A DNA stretch of 34,472 nt from Catenulisporales bacterium. Lineage in GTDB: Bacteria; Actinomycetota; Actinomycetes; Streptomycetales; Catenulisporaceae. Position 1 is the stretch's first letter. Every line of letters starts with the position of its first letter. Shown piece after piece: positions 7,785 to 18,126 of this stretch. The notes beneath the pieces were generated by a model, which was given only the letters and a program-made list of their open reading frames with translations, searched no databases and was not told the origin of the DNA. The stretch is taken from NCBI GenBank assembly GCA_019510485.1, contig JAEKKI010000035.1, positions 1 to 34,472 on the forward strand, given 5' to 3'. Both the position numbers and the translations under genes were made by a program.

Positions 7785-8765
7785 TCACCGCGGGACGGTG
7801 ATCAGGATGCGGCCGCGGCTGCCGGCGTCGACACGGTCGTGGGCCTTGGCGATGTCCGCCAGCTCGTAGCGGTCGCCGACCTTGACGGTCAGGGCGCCCA
7901 CGGCGGCCGCCGCGGTGAGATCCCGCGCTGCCTGGCGTTTCGCCTCTTCAGGGAAGTCATCGCTGCCGATCAGGCGCAGGACGACGTTGTTGAACAGCAG
8001 GGTCCAGAAGGGGATCTCGGTCCGGTCCGCACTCGTGGCGTAGGCGGCGATGACCGCGCCGTTCGCGACGACGGCGTTGTCTAGATCGGCGTTGCCGGAC
8101 AGGGACACCTCGACGACCCGGTGCACGCCCTCGGGCGCGTACGCGCGGATCGCCGCCGCCGGATCGTCCTGGTCCAGCGCCACGGCATGGGACACGACAT
8201 CCGGATCTACCTGCGCGAGATCCGCACCGCGCCGGACGGTGGCGAGCACCGTCGCCCCTCCCCAGCGAGCAAGCTGCGCGGCCAGCGAGCCGACCCCGCC
8301 CAGGACGCCGTGGACCAGCACGAGCTTGCCGTCGACCGGGCCGTCGGCGAACACGGCGCGGTGAGCGGTGATGCCGGGGATGCCCAGCGCCGCGCCGAGC
8401 TCGTCACTGAGGTGGTCGGGCAACGGGACTGCCAGATCGGCGGGCACGACGGCGTACTGCGCGGCCGTGCCGAACGGCCGGTAGGACTGGGCGCCGTACA
8501 CCCACACCCGCTGTCCGACCCGGCGCTCGTCGATCCCGGCGCCCACGGCGTCGACGACCCCGGCGGCGTCGCTGTGCGGGATCACCCGCGGGTAGGGCAT
8601 CGACGAGCCCAGCCAGCCGCGTCGCTTCTTGGTGTCGCCGGGATTTATACCTGAGACGGTGACCCGGACACGCACTTCGCCCGGGCCGGGGGTGGGGTCG
8701 GGCAGTTCGCCGACGTGCAGCACGTCGGCGGCGGGGCCCTGCTGGTCGTACCAGGATGCGAGCAT
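7785..8765 (-). CDS. MDR-family NADPH:quinone reductase-like oxidoreductase
   Basis: A 326-residue member of the medium-chain dehydrogenase/reductase superfamily, quinone oxidoreductase branch. The N-terminal GroES-like fold shows GEVRVRVTVSGINPGD and an HSDAAGVVDAVGAGI segment. The Rossmann domain starts at VLVHGVLGGVGSLAAQLAR, which includes the NADPH-binding glycine motif. No zinc-binding cysteine set is evident, which agrees with the zinc-free quinone reductase branch. The C-terminal GRILITVP is typical. The ATG at 8765 is five bases after the stop of the padR gene, so the two form one operon and the enzyme is probably under PadR control. The substrate is unknown. Confidence 0.87.
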   Translation of the reverse strand: MLASWYDQQGPAADVLHVGELPDPTPGPGEVRVRVTVSGINPGDTKKRRGWLGSSMPYPRVIPHSDAAGVVDAVGAGIDERRVGQRVWVYGAQSYRPFGTAAQYAVVPADLAVPLPDHLSDELGAALGIPGITAHRAVFADGPVDGKLVLVHGVLGGVGSLAAQLARWGGATVLATVRRGADLAQVDPDVVSHAVALDQDDPAAAIRAYAPEGVHRVVEVSLSGNADLDNAVVANGAVIAAYATSADRTEIPFWTLLFNNVVLRLIGSDDFPEEAKRQAARDLTAAAAVGALTVKVGDRYELADIAKAHDRVDAGSRGRILITVPR

Positions 8766-8770
8766 GGCGG

Positions 8771-9358
8771 CTACCTTCGGGCTGGTCGGTTCACGGGTTC
8801 CTGGAGCGTAGAGGGGTCGGTATCGCCGCGCGCGGCGACCGGCTCGCCACGGTCGAGAATCTGGTGCAGCCAGGCGCGTTCGGCGCCGCTGATGGCGCGG
8901 GCGGTCAGCAGCATGCCGCGCCGGTAGGGGTCGGTCACGTCCTCGGCGCGCAGCGGCCGGTCGCCGTCGTAGAAGAAGCTCGCCGGCTGCTCCAGGAACT
9001 CCAGTCGCCGCCGCAGCACCGCGTGCTGTTCGGCGACGTCCGGCAGCAGGGACAGGAACGCCAGCACGGTGAAGAACCGCGTGAAGTCGCTGATCTCGTG
9101 GTCGGCGGGCGTGCGCAGCCGCTTCAGCAGCTCGGCGCGCCCGGCGTCGGTCACGCTCAGCGCGTAGCGGGCCGCGCCCCCGGCCGGGTCCGCGCGCCGT
9201 TCCAGCAGGCCCGCCGCGGCAAGGCGTTTGATCGCCGGGTACAGGCTGCCGTCGCTGACCGGCCGGGTATAGCCCGTCAGCTCCGAGACGCGGCGGCGCA
9301 GTTCATGTCCGGGTAGGGGCCGCTCGGCCAGGAAGCCGAGTATCGCTAAGTCGAGCAC
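8771..9358 (-). CDS. PadR family transcriptional regulator
   Basis: A 195-residue regulator. Residues 1-80 form the PadR-type winged helix: LAILGFLAERPLPGHEL, then VSDGSLYPAIKRLAAAGLLERR (recognition helix and wing), then YALSVTDAGRAEL. The C-terminal ~100 residues are helical and fit the Vir-C-like dimerisation domain. PadR proteins usually repress a nearby detoxification or efflux gene and release on binding a small aromatic or drug ligand. It starts with GTG at 9358, is the first gene of an operon with the MDR reductase, and faces a SnoaL-like gene across a short region with palindromes. Confidence 0.88.
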   Translation of the reverse strand: MLDLAILGFLAERPLPGHELRRRVSELTGYTRPVSDGSLYPAIKRLAAAGLLERRADPAGGAARYALSVTDAGRAELLKRLRTPADHEISDFTRFFTVLAFLSLLPDVAEQHAVLRRRLEFLEQPASFFYDGDRPLRAEDVTDPYRRGMLLTARAISGAERAWLHQILDRGEPVAARGDTDPSTLQEPVNRPARR

Positions 9359-9371
9359 GACCCCACCATCT

Positions 9372-9403
9372 CACATCGTTTCGATGTGTGCATCGATTCG
9401 ATG
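9372..9403. promoter_or_regulatory. Tandem palindromic operator, probable PadR site
   Basis: Two adjacent palindromes lie between the divergent padR and SnoaL-like genes. The first is CACATCG-TTT-CGATGTG at 9372-9388 with perfect 7-bp arms. The second is CATCGA-T-TCGATG at 9391-9403 with perfect 6-bp arms. Both share the half-site CATCG. This position and the ATGT/ACAT half-site style fit autoregulation by the PadR protein, which is an inference. Confidence 0.6.
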
Positions 9404-9463
9404 TACGGTGGGTCTTCCGCTCGCGTGTTGCGAGGGGCAGTGCGAGAAGAGAGGCGGACGGCC

Positions 9464-9883
9464 ATGTCGCCGCAATCCCCCGAATCCGTGATGAGTCGCT
9501 TCGTCGAGTTCATCAACACAGCTGACGAGGACCTTGCCCGGGAGGTCATCGCTCCAGATGCCGAGTTTCATGCGCCAAGCCACCGGGAACCGCTGCGGGG
9601 GCCCGAGGGCTATCTGGAGCTGATCGCGATGATGCGCGCGGGCTTCCCCGACGTCCGTTGGACTCTGGAAGAGACCGTCACCGAGGGCGACACGGTGGCC
9701 GCCCGGTTCACCATGCGCGGAACGCATCAGGGCGAGTTCTTCGGGATCCCGGCCAGCGGTAAGACGATCTCGGTCCAGGCTATGAACTTCTACTATCTGG
9801 CAGACGGAAAGATCGTCAAGGAGCGTGGCCAGCCCGATCTCCTCGGAGTGATGCAGCAGATCGGTGCCGTGCCTGCGCCTTGA
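9464..9883 (+). CDS. SnoaL-like (NTF2 fold) ester cyclase family protein
   Basis: A 139-residue single-domain protein of the SnoaL-like/NTF2 superfamily. The visible pattern is an N-terminal helix VMSRFVEFINT, the AREVIAPDAEFHAPS strand, a GPEGYLELIAMMRAGFPDVRWTLEE block, and VAARFTMRGTHQGEFFGIPASGKTI, which is the usual SnoaL-like polyketide cyclase pattern. It ends in YYLADGKIVKERGQPD. Relatives are polyketide cyclases, but most are uncharacterised. I chose the ATG at 9464 because an AGAGAGG Shine-Dalgarno lies about ten bases upstream, and an earlier in-frame ATG at 9401 falls in the operator region. It may be regulated by the neighbouring PadR protein. Confidence 0.83.
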   Translation: MSPQSPESVMSRFVEFINTADEDLAREVIAPDAEFHAPSHREPLRGPEGYLELIAMMRAGFPDVRWTLEETVTEGDTVAARFTMRGTHQGEFFGIPASGKTISVQAMNFYYLADGKIVKERGQPDLLGVMQQIGAVPAP

Positions 9884-9981
9884 GAGCGCAGTTCGTCGGT
9901 AGCCGTGCCGGCCGTTCGGATTCCGGCGGTGCGAGGGTGGTGCGCCATGGCCCGATGAACGGGTTGTTGTTTTAGGAGAGT

Positions 9982-9996
9982 GCCGCCGAAGGCGGC
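9982..9996 (+). terminator. Possible terminator hairpin after SnoaL-like gene
   Basis: GCCGCC-GAA-GGCGGC forms a perfect 6-bp G/C stem, with further partial pairing of flanking GGAG and CTCC, followed by TTATT. It lies about 100 bases after the SnoaL-like stop. Confidence 0.4.
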
Positions 9997-10100
9997 TCCT
10001 TATTGGTTGTGGGTTGGGTGCGGCTTGATTTGATCAGAGATTGGGGCCTGTTATCCAAATTACTAGCGACCCCGCCGACCAGGCCGCTACCCTGACACCC

Positions 10101-10124
10101 ATGTTCATCACCTCCCTTGCGTAG
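10101..10124 (+). CDS. Possible seven-residue leader ORF (MFITSLA)
   Basis: A tiny open frame ATG to TAG lies about 87 bases before the MFS start. A TACCCT element, which could be a -10 box, ends about seven bases before the ATG, so the message might be leaderless. The stop codon abuts GGACACC (10124-10130), which is matched by GGTGTCC at 10172-10178 just before the MFS ribosome-binding region. This is the layout expected for translational attenuation. It is unproven. Confidence 0.3.
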   Translation: MFITSLA

Positions 10125-10210
10125 GACACCCCGCTGACCGCACCGGCCGCCGAGCCGTGTCGCGGTCCTCCGGTGTCCCCGCAGGTCTCTCATGGTGAGG
10201 AACAACTCCC

Positions 10211-11458
10211 TTGTCTTCCTACCTGGCGGTACTCCGCCTGCCCTTCGCCGCGCGCACATTCGCCGCGGCTCTGATCGGACGACTGTCGTACGGCACCGTC
10301 TTCCTGTCCCTGACCCTCGCACTGACCACCGCCACCGGCTCGGTGGGCCGGACCGGGGCGGTGGTCGCGGTGTTCGCACTCGTGATCGCGGGCCTGTCGC
10401 CAGTCCGGGCGCGGCTGATCGACCGGTATGGCGCGCGCCAGATCCTGTTACCGCTGTCGCTGTCCTACGCGAGCGCGCTGACCTGCCTGGCAGCCGCCAC
10501 CTGGCGTCCCGGCACGCCGCTGTGGCTGCTGGAGGCTGTCGCCGTCGTGGCCGGGGCGACGGCACCGCCGCTGGGCCCGACGATGCGGACGCTGTGGCGT
10601 GTGATGTGCGCGGACGATCGGGCCCTGATGCAGCGGGCGTTCAGCTTGGACACGGTCGCCGAGGAGGTGGTCGGGGTCGGCGGGCCACTGCTGGTGGGCG
10701 TTCTGGTGCTGGTCGTCGATCCGGCGTTCGGGCTGCTGCTCAGCGCCGCGCTGGTCGCGGTCGGGACGGTGGCGATGATGGCCTCACCGGTGGTGGGGCT
10801 CGCGGCGGCGGCACGCGACACGACGACCGCGACTCCATCGCCGGCGGCGCGGAGCCGCACGCTGGCCCGCATCGCCGAACCCGTCATCGTCACCGCGGGC
10901 GTCGGCCTCGGCCTGGGCGCCCAGAACCTGGTGATCGTGGCCTTCGCGATACAGCACCGCCAACCCTCGGCGATCGCCTGGGCCGACGCCGGCATGTCCC
11001 TCGGCAGCATCGCCGGTGGCCTGGTCTACGGCGCGCTCACCTGGCGCGCCGCCGACCGCACCCGCCTCCCGCTGCTGGCGGCCGCCCTCGGTATCGCCGT
11101 CGCGGCCGCGGCCCTGGCCCCCGATGTCTACACCCTGACAGCCGTCACGACCATCACCGGCGTGTTCATGTCTCCCCTGCTGGCGTGCGCCTACCTCGTC
11201 GCCGACGAACTCGCCGCCGAACAGAGCCGCACCGCCGCCGGCATGTGGGTGAACAACGCCTTCAACGCCGGTTCCTCCGGCGGTTACGCGGCGATGGGTA
11301 CAGCCCTCGCAACACTGCCGGTGGCTTGGTGCTTCGCGATGGCTGCCGCACCGATCCTCCTCGGTGCAGCGGTGGCGCGAGCTTTGCGATCACGGCGCGC
11401 GCGATCTACAACCCTTGATACAGATGAGCTCGCGGCGAAGGAAACCGCGCTGGCCTAG
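10211..11458 (+). CDS. MFS transporter
   Basis: A 415-residue major facilitator superfamily protein with about twelve hydrophobic segments in two halves. The first half has a SLTLALTTATGSVGRTG loop and a VRARLIDRYGARQILLP segment, which corresponds to the MFS signature between helices 2 and 3. A loop of polar residues around position 215 separates the halves. Similar proteins export drugs or metabolites, and the substrate is not known. The TTG start at 10211 is likely because the frame is closed by a TGA at 10196 and a GTGAGGA Shine-Dalgarno lies about ten bases upstream. The gene ends at TAG, right before a strong terminator. Confidence 0.83.
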   Translation: MSSYLAVLRLPFAARTFAAALIGRLSYGTVFLSLTLALTTATGSVGRTGAVVAVFALVIAGLSPVRARLIDRYGARQILLPLSLSYASALTCLAAATWRPGTPLWLLEAVAVVAGATAPPLGPTMRTLWRVMCADDRALMQRAFSLDTVAEEVVGVGGPLLVGVLVLVVDPAFGLLLSAALVAVGTVAMMASPVVGLAAAARDTTTATPSPAARSRTLARIAEPVIVTAGVGLGLGAQNLVIVAFAIQHRQPSAIAWADAGMSLGSIAGGLVYGALTWRAADRTRLPLLAAALGIAVAAAALAPDVYTLTAVTTITGVFMSPLLACAYLVADELAAEQSRTAAGMWVNNAFNAGSSGGYAAMGTALATLPVAWCFAMAAAPILLGAAVARALRSRRARSTTLDTDELAAKETALA

Positions 11459-11462
11459 CAAA

Positions 11463-11504
11463 CGGCCGCCCCGCAGACCCAAGTCATGGTCTGCGGGGCG
11501 GCCG
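11463..11504. terminator. Bidirectional terminator, perfect 17-bp stem
   Basis: The arms at 11463-11479 and 11488-11504 are perfectly complementary over 17 bases with an 8-base loop. The hairpin sits between the convergent MFS gene (+) and gcvP (-), four bases after the MFS stop, and can serve both. There is no T run, which is usual for high-GC actinomycetes. Confidence 0.85.
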
Positions 11505-11520
11505 CACCGCTCCTGGCGAA

Positions 11521-14503
<2,983 letters not shown>

Positions 14504-14573
14504 TCTTGTGGCCTCTCAGGCGGACGCTCTAGACGTCGGGCGGTGGATTCGCGCCTCCCGCGGATCCGTCCTC

Positions 14574-14762
14574 CCCCTCTGTCATGGAACCTGAGAGTTT
14601 TCACCGCGGCCGTGGAGTCCGCCGCGGTTTACACCTTCGGTGAGGGCTTCGCGCCTGCTCGGCCCTGCTTTCCAGAGTCGCCTGCTCGAACGGTCCGTTT
14701 GCCTGAGAGTTTCCGGGGAGGGTTGCTCCTTCGGCGCCCGTACTGGTGGGTCTCTCCCGTTC
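14574..14762 (-). promoter_or_regulatory. Tandem glycine riboswitch upstream of gcvP
   Basis: Read on the minus strand, the leader shows the conserved parts of a two-aptamer glycine riboswitch. Aptamer 1 starts with GGGAGAG (about 14759), contains GCGCCGAAGGAGCAA, and ends with CTCTCAGGCAAA (about 14709-14698). Aptamer 2 has ACTCTGGAAAGC, then CACCGAAGGTGTAA, and ends with CTCTCAGG (14597-14590) followed by CATGACAGAGGGGGA. Glycine riboswitches of this type switch on glycine-degradation genes when glycine binds, so gcvP is the expected target and starts about 70 bases downstream. Confidence 0.93.
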
Positions 14763-14860
14763 GAGGTAGTCGGCACTTACGACGGTAGCAGCGTCGGCGC
14801 GGTCAGTTCTAATCCCGTTAACCGTTTGCCCCGGCGTCGGCCGGATGATGGGGTGGCGCG

Positions 14861-15667
14861 ATGACCTCACCCATGGCTGACAAGGACCTGCTCGCGCTGT
14901 TCGACGAGCGCATGCGCGCGGACGCTGAAACGGACGAGCCGGGCGCTCGGGTGGAGCGGGTCGAGGGCGTCGTCCGGCAGGTCGGTGCCACGGCAGGAGA
15001 CTGGCACGGGGTGGTGTATGCGCAGCTGGACGCCGGGACGGCTGACGCGGCGATCGCTGCGCAGATCGCGTATTTCGGCGGGCTCGACGGCGTGGGCGTG
15101 GACTTCGAGTGGAAGGCGTACAGCCACGACGAACCGGCGGACCTCGGCGCGCGCCTGACGGCGGCCGGCTTCGAGGCGGGGGAACCGGAAACGCTGTTCG
15201 TGGCGGAGATCACACGGTTGGCGGCGGGGCTGCCGGAGGCGATGCCGGAGGGCGTGACGCTGCGGCCGGTGGCCTCGGCTGCAGACGCGGACCTGGTAGC
15301 CGAAGTGCGGGATGCGGCCTTCGGAAGCGGCGGCGACCGTGCCCGGGCCCGCGTCCTGGCCCGCCTGGCGGACGACCCGGCGACGGTGTGGACGTGGCTG
15401 GCGATGGCCGGCGACCAGCCGGTGTGCGCTGCGCGGATGCTGGTGCATCCGGGCACGGGCTTCGCGAGCTTGTGGGGCGGCGGCACGGCGCCGGAGTGGC
15501 GGGGGCGGGGGATCTATCGGGCGCTGGTGGCGCATCGGATGCGGGTGGCGGTGGAGTTGGGGTGCGAGTTCTTGCAGGTGGATGCTTCGGATCAGAGTCG
15601 GCCGATATTGGAGCGGTTGGGGTTTCGGGCGTTGAGTGTGACTACGCCTTATGAGTACAGCTTCTGA
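14861..15667 (+). CDS. GNAT family N-acetyltransferase
   Basis: A 268-residue protein whose C-terminal ~145 residues are a GNAT acetyltransferase: VTLRPVASAADADLVAEV (first strand and helix), ARMLVHPGTGFASLWGGGTAPEWRGRGIYRALVAHR (strand 4 and acetyl-CoA loop), and the closing FLQVDASDQSRPILERLGF. The loop RGRGIY keeps the first glycine, while the last position is Tyr. The N-terminal ~120 residues look like a second, degenerate GNAT-like half with EWKAYSHDEPADLGARLTAAGFEA, as in tandem-GNAT proteins. Starts at 14861 or 14873 are both possible. The substrate is unknown. It is divergent from gcvP, so its promoter lies near the riboswitch promoter. Confidence 0.8.
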   Translation: MTSPMADKDLLALFDERMRADAETDEPGARVERVEGVVRQVGATAGDWHGVVYAQLDAGTADAAIAAQIAYFGGLDGVGVDFEWKAYSHDEPADLGARLTAAGFEAGEPETLFVAEITRLAAGLPEAMPEGVTLRPVASAADADLVAEVRDAAFGSGGDRARARVLARLADDPATVWTWLAMAGDQPVCAARMLVHPGTGFASLWGGGTAPEWRGRGIYRALVAHRMRVAVELGCEFLQVDASDQSRPILERLGFRALSVTTPYEYSF

Positions 15668-16218
15668 TCACTGTTCCTGCGGGCTCTGCTGCCCGCGTCA
15701 TCCACATCCGCGGGCACCTGCGGGACAACAGACCGTGCCACGCGTTCCGGCCCATCAGTGGAGAGCAGGAGAGACATGACCATCCGATCCTCCCCAGGCC
15801 CGAAGTGGTCAACCCGCTCTCCGGTGTCGATGAAGCCGAAGGCCTCATAGAGCCGATAGGCGCGCTTGTTGGTGCGCTTGACCAGCAGCCGTATCACGTT
15901 GATGCCGTTGTCCTGCAACCGGTCGATCGAGGCTTGCAGCAGAATCCGCCCCCATCCGTGCCCCTGCCGCTCAGGATGCACAGCCATCCCCACGATCCAG
16001 CCGACATGGGGGTCTTCCCCTCGGGCGTTGACCGAGTGGGCCCAGATCCCTTGCCCGTCCTCTACCAGGAGCCAGAGCGTGCCCGACGGATCGAAGATGA
16101 CGTCGAGAGCGCTTCGAGTCAGCCTGTTCGCCCCGAAAGCGGTGGCTTCGAGCCTGGCGATCGCAGCGAGGTCACGCTTCAATACACCGCGCAGGCTCGG
16201 AGAATATCCGGGTCCCAC
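15649..16218 (-). CDS. GNAT acetyltransferase, divergent partner of cassette copy A (GNAT-1)
   Basis: A 189-residue RimI-like GNAT protein. It has RDLAAIARLEATAFG (helix 1), VGWIVGMAVHPERQGHGWG with an intact acetyl-CoA loop of the form Q-x-x-G-x-G, and KRAYRLYEAFGFIDTGE near the end. The last ~30 residues are a polar tail and overlap the end of the plus-strand GNAT gene by 19 bases. The GTG start has a very strong AAAGGAGGG Shine-Dalgarno four bases upstream. It is a clear relative of the GNAT at 21786-22508: both share VGWI, VHPER, SI, VK, N, AY, LY, GF and DTGE in the same order. It faces copy A of the SCO2524 cassette across only 71 bases, so it is probably co-controlled. Confidence 0.85.
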   Translation of the reverse strand: MGPGYSPSLRGVLKRDLAAIARLEATAFGANRLTRSALDVIFDPSGTLWLLVEDGQGIWAHSVNARGEDPHVGWIVGMAVHPERQGHGWGRILLQASIDRLQDNGINVIRLLVKRTNKRAYRLYEAFGFIDTGERVDHFGPGEDRMVMSLLLSTDGPERVARSVVPQVPADVDDAGSRARRNSDQKLYS

Positions 16219-16289
16219 TTACCCTCCTTTTGATGTATCAGAGCCCTGTGGAAGGGTAGGCACTTGCTGTCTGAAGGGGGGCAACACCG
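16219..16289. promoter_or_regulatory. Divergent promoter region of GNAT-1 and cassette copy A
   Basis: These 71 bases must hold both ribosome-binding sites and both promoters. An inverted repeat TACCCT (16220-16225) / AGGGTA (16253-16258) lies inside, although the left arm is also part of the GNAT-1 Shine-Dalgarno. AAGGGGGG at 16274-16281 is the Shine-Dalgarno for the SCO2524 TTG start. Confidence 0.5.
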
Positions 16290-18125
16290 TTGAGAACAAA
16301 TCCGCGCCAGCACATCTTGGATCTTTGGCGCGCATTCGCGCGCGTGACGGTCAACCTCGGCGGGTGGACCTGGGGCGGACGCGATCCCTCGAACAGCATC
16401 AGCGACGCCGAACAGATCCTGTGTCTGCTATACCCCGCCACCGAGATCGCCACCTTCAAACTGGACCGGCCGGACGCGATCGAGGACGACGTGCTCGCCG
16501 CGCTCAAATCGATGGGCAGCGGCTTGGACATCCCGATGCGGATACTGGAAGCGCTGGAGCAGTACCTGGAGCGCTATACCGACGAGCAGGGCCCTACTTT
16601 CACCGGCGGCTCCTACCTCAAGACCGAGGAGCCTGGCAGCGAGGTCAAGCCCGAGCAGAGCAGCTACGACATCACCGAGTCATACTCGATCTCGATCACG
16701 CTGTGTCTATCGGCCAAGGGCTTCCTGCGCGAGTTCCAGCGCACGGTCGAGCGCGCCGAACTGCGGGATCGGATCGCGGTCGCCGTGACCCGCATGGACG
16801 AACGGCTGACCGCGGCCATGGTCGGCCTGTTGCGCTCCTTCGTCATCAACGTCCTGGAACCCGACTCCGAGGCCGAGAACCGCCTGCTGCGCACGGTCAG
16901 CCAAGGCCGCGTGGTCGGCCGGACGCTGACCCAGGACCTGCGCGGCCAACTGCAGCCGGTGCGCGACAAGCTTCCCGAGCTGACCTTCGGTCTGCCGCCG
17001 GAGAACGAGCGCAAGCTGCGCGACTATCCTGAGCGCTTCTTCGAGTGCGGCTGGGCCTGGGGAGTGGCGGCCGACGCCACCGAGATCGACCTGCCCGCGG
17101 CCGTGGGCATGCGCCAGCCGCACGGCATCGCCGAATCGCGCCCGGTGCTGCACTTCACGGTCAACGCCCTGGACGGTCTGGCCGACTTGTTCTCGGTCCG
17201 CACCTCCCGCCAGGGATTGCTGACCTCCGAGCAGCAGTCCCTGCGTGAGGCCCTGAACCTGCGCTGGGGCCTGGCGCTCCAGTACTGGTCCACCATCGCG
17301 ACCTTCGGCACCGGCCGCTGGCCGGCCGAGGACGTGCCGTGGGAGACCAGCGACGGCCAGACCTCGCCGTACTTCAGCGAGCTGGTGCTGACGATCGTCG
17401 GTCTGAACCAGCAGAACAGCGCTGCCGCTGGAGACGTTGTCGACCGTTGCGTCGGCGTGTTGGAGGAGCTGGCCCACCGTGGTCGGGTGAGCCGCCGCGC
17501 CGTCGAGGAGGACCGCGGCATCAGCATGCATCATCCGGGTGTCGCGATGCCGCTACGTGGATCAGAACTCCACGGACCGCCGCTGATCTGGGTCTATACC
17601 GGCTACGCCCCGACGCTGGCCAAGACCGCGTTCCGGTTCGCCGGCGTCACCACCAGGCGCCGTACCCGCGCGCGCCTGGTCGAGGTGGCCGACGCGGCGG
17701 TGGAGCACCTGCTGGCCCGCCGTCAGCAGGCCGTCGGCCTCTGGGACGACCCGGCCAACGCCTTCCCCGGCGTGGACCCGGCCCCGGCCACCCCGGCCTG
17801 GGACATCACCGAACGCGCCATCGAGGTCTTCGTCACCGCCGCCGCCCTGATCGCCGCCCCGCCGGTGGCCGACCAACGCCAGATCGACCACGCCAACGCC
17901 AAGATCGCCGAGGCCCGGCACATCCTGGACCAGGAGCGGCTGACGACGCCCACAGCCGGCGGCGCACAGGAGCAGAAGCTGCTGCGCGAGGTCGGACAGC
18001 TCCTGAACCGCGCAGAATCCCTGGTCTCCGAGCGCCCGGCGACCGCGGCCGCGCTCGCCGACAAGATGCTCAGAGACCTGGACGAACTCGCCTTCGCCCG
18101 GCAGGCCGCGATCAGGAGCATGTAA
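16290..18125 (+). CDS. SCO2524 family protein, copy A
   Basis: A 611-residue soluble protein, first gene of copy A. I assign it by recall to the NCBI family SCO2524, whose function is not known to me. Conserved blocks shared with copy B are WTWGGR (26-31) and ISDAEQ (37-42) near the start, GGSYL, SISITLCLS, the helix RLTAAMVGLLRSFV, ECGWAWG, FTVNALDG, RWPAEDVPWETSDGQ and a MHHPGV-like turn. The C-terminus has two helices around LLREVGQLLNRAESL and ALADKMLRDLDEL. There is no signal peptide, membrane segment or known catalytic motif. The TTG start at 16290 is supported by an eight-base-spaced AAGGGGGG and by the matching start of copy B (MR-x-x-PR-x-x-ILD-x-WR). It ends one base before the P-loop gene. 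Confidence 0.87.
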   Translation: MRTNPRQHILDLWRAFARVTVNLGGWTWGGRDPSNSISDAEQILCLLYPATEIATFKLDRPDAIEDDVLAALKSMGSGLDIPMRILEALEQYLERYTDEQGPTFTGGSYLKTEEPGSEVKPEQSSYDITESYSISITLCLSAKGFLREFQRTVERAELRDRIAVAVTRMDERLTAAMVGLLRSFVINVLEPDSEAENRLLRTVSQGRVVGRTLTQDLRGQLQPVRDKLPELTFGLPPENERKLRDYPERFFECGWAWGVAADATEIDLPAAVGMRQPHGIAESRPVLHFTVNALDGLADLFSVRTSRQGLLTSEQQSLREALNLRWGLALQYWSTIATFGTGRWPAEDVPWETSDGQTSPYFSELVLTIVGLNQQNSAAAGDVVDRCVGVLEELAHRGRVSRRAVEEDRGISMHHPGVAMPLRGSELHGPPLIWVYTGYAPTLAKTAFRFAGVTTRRRTRARLVEVADAAVEHLLARRQQAVGLWDDPANAFPGVDPAPATPAWDITERAIEVFVTAAALIAAPPVADQRQIDHANAKIAEARHILDQERLTTPTAGGAQEQKLLREVGQLLNRAESLVSERPATAAALADKMLRDLDELAFARQAAIRSM

Positions 18126-18126
18126 C

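Larger units (their letters stand above)
9884..10210. other. Intergenic region between SnoaL-like and MFS genes
   Basis: It holds a terminator-like hairpin at 9982-9996 and the leader region of the MFS gene (10101-10178). The sequence near 10045-10070 is the most AT-rich part and probably carries promoter elements. No further gene is supported. Confidence 0.45.

Noticed and set aside
9386..9463. Earlier start for the SnoaL-like protein
   Set aside because: It would place the coding start inside the palindromic operator, and the ATG at 9464 has the better ribosome-binding site.
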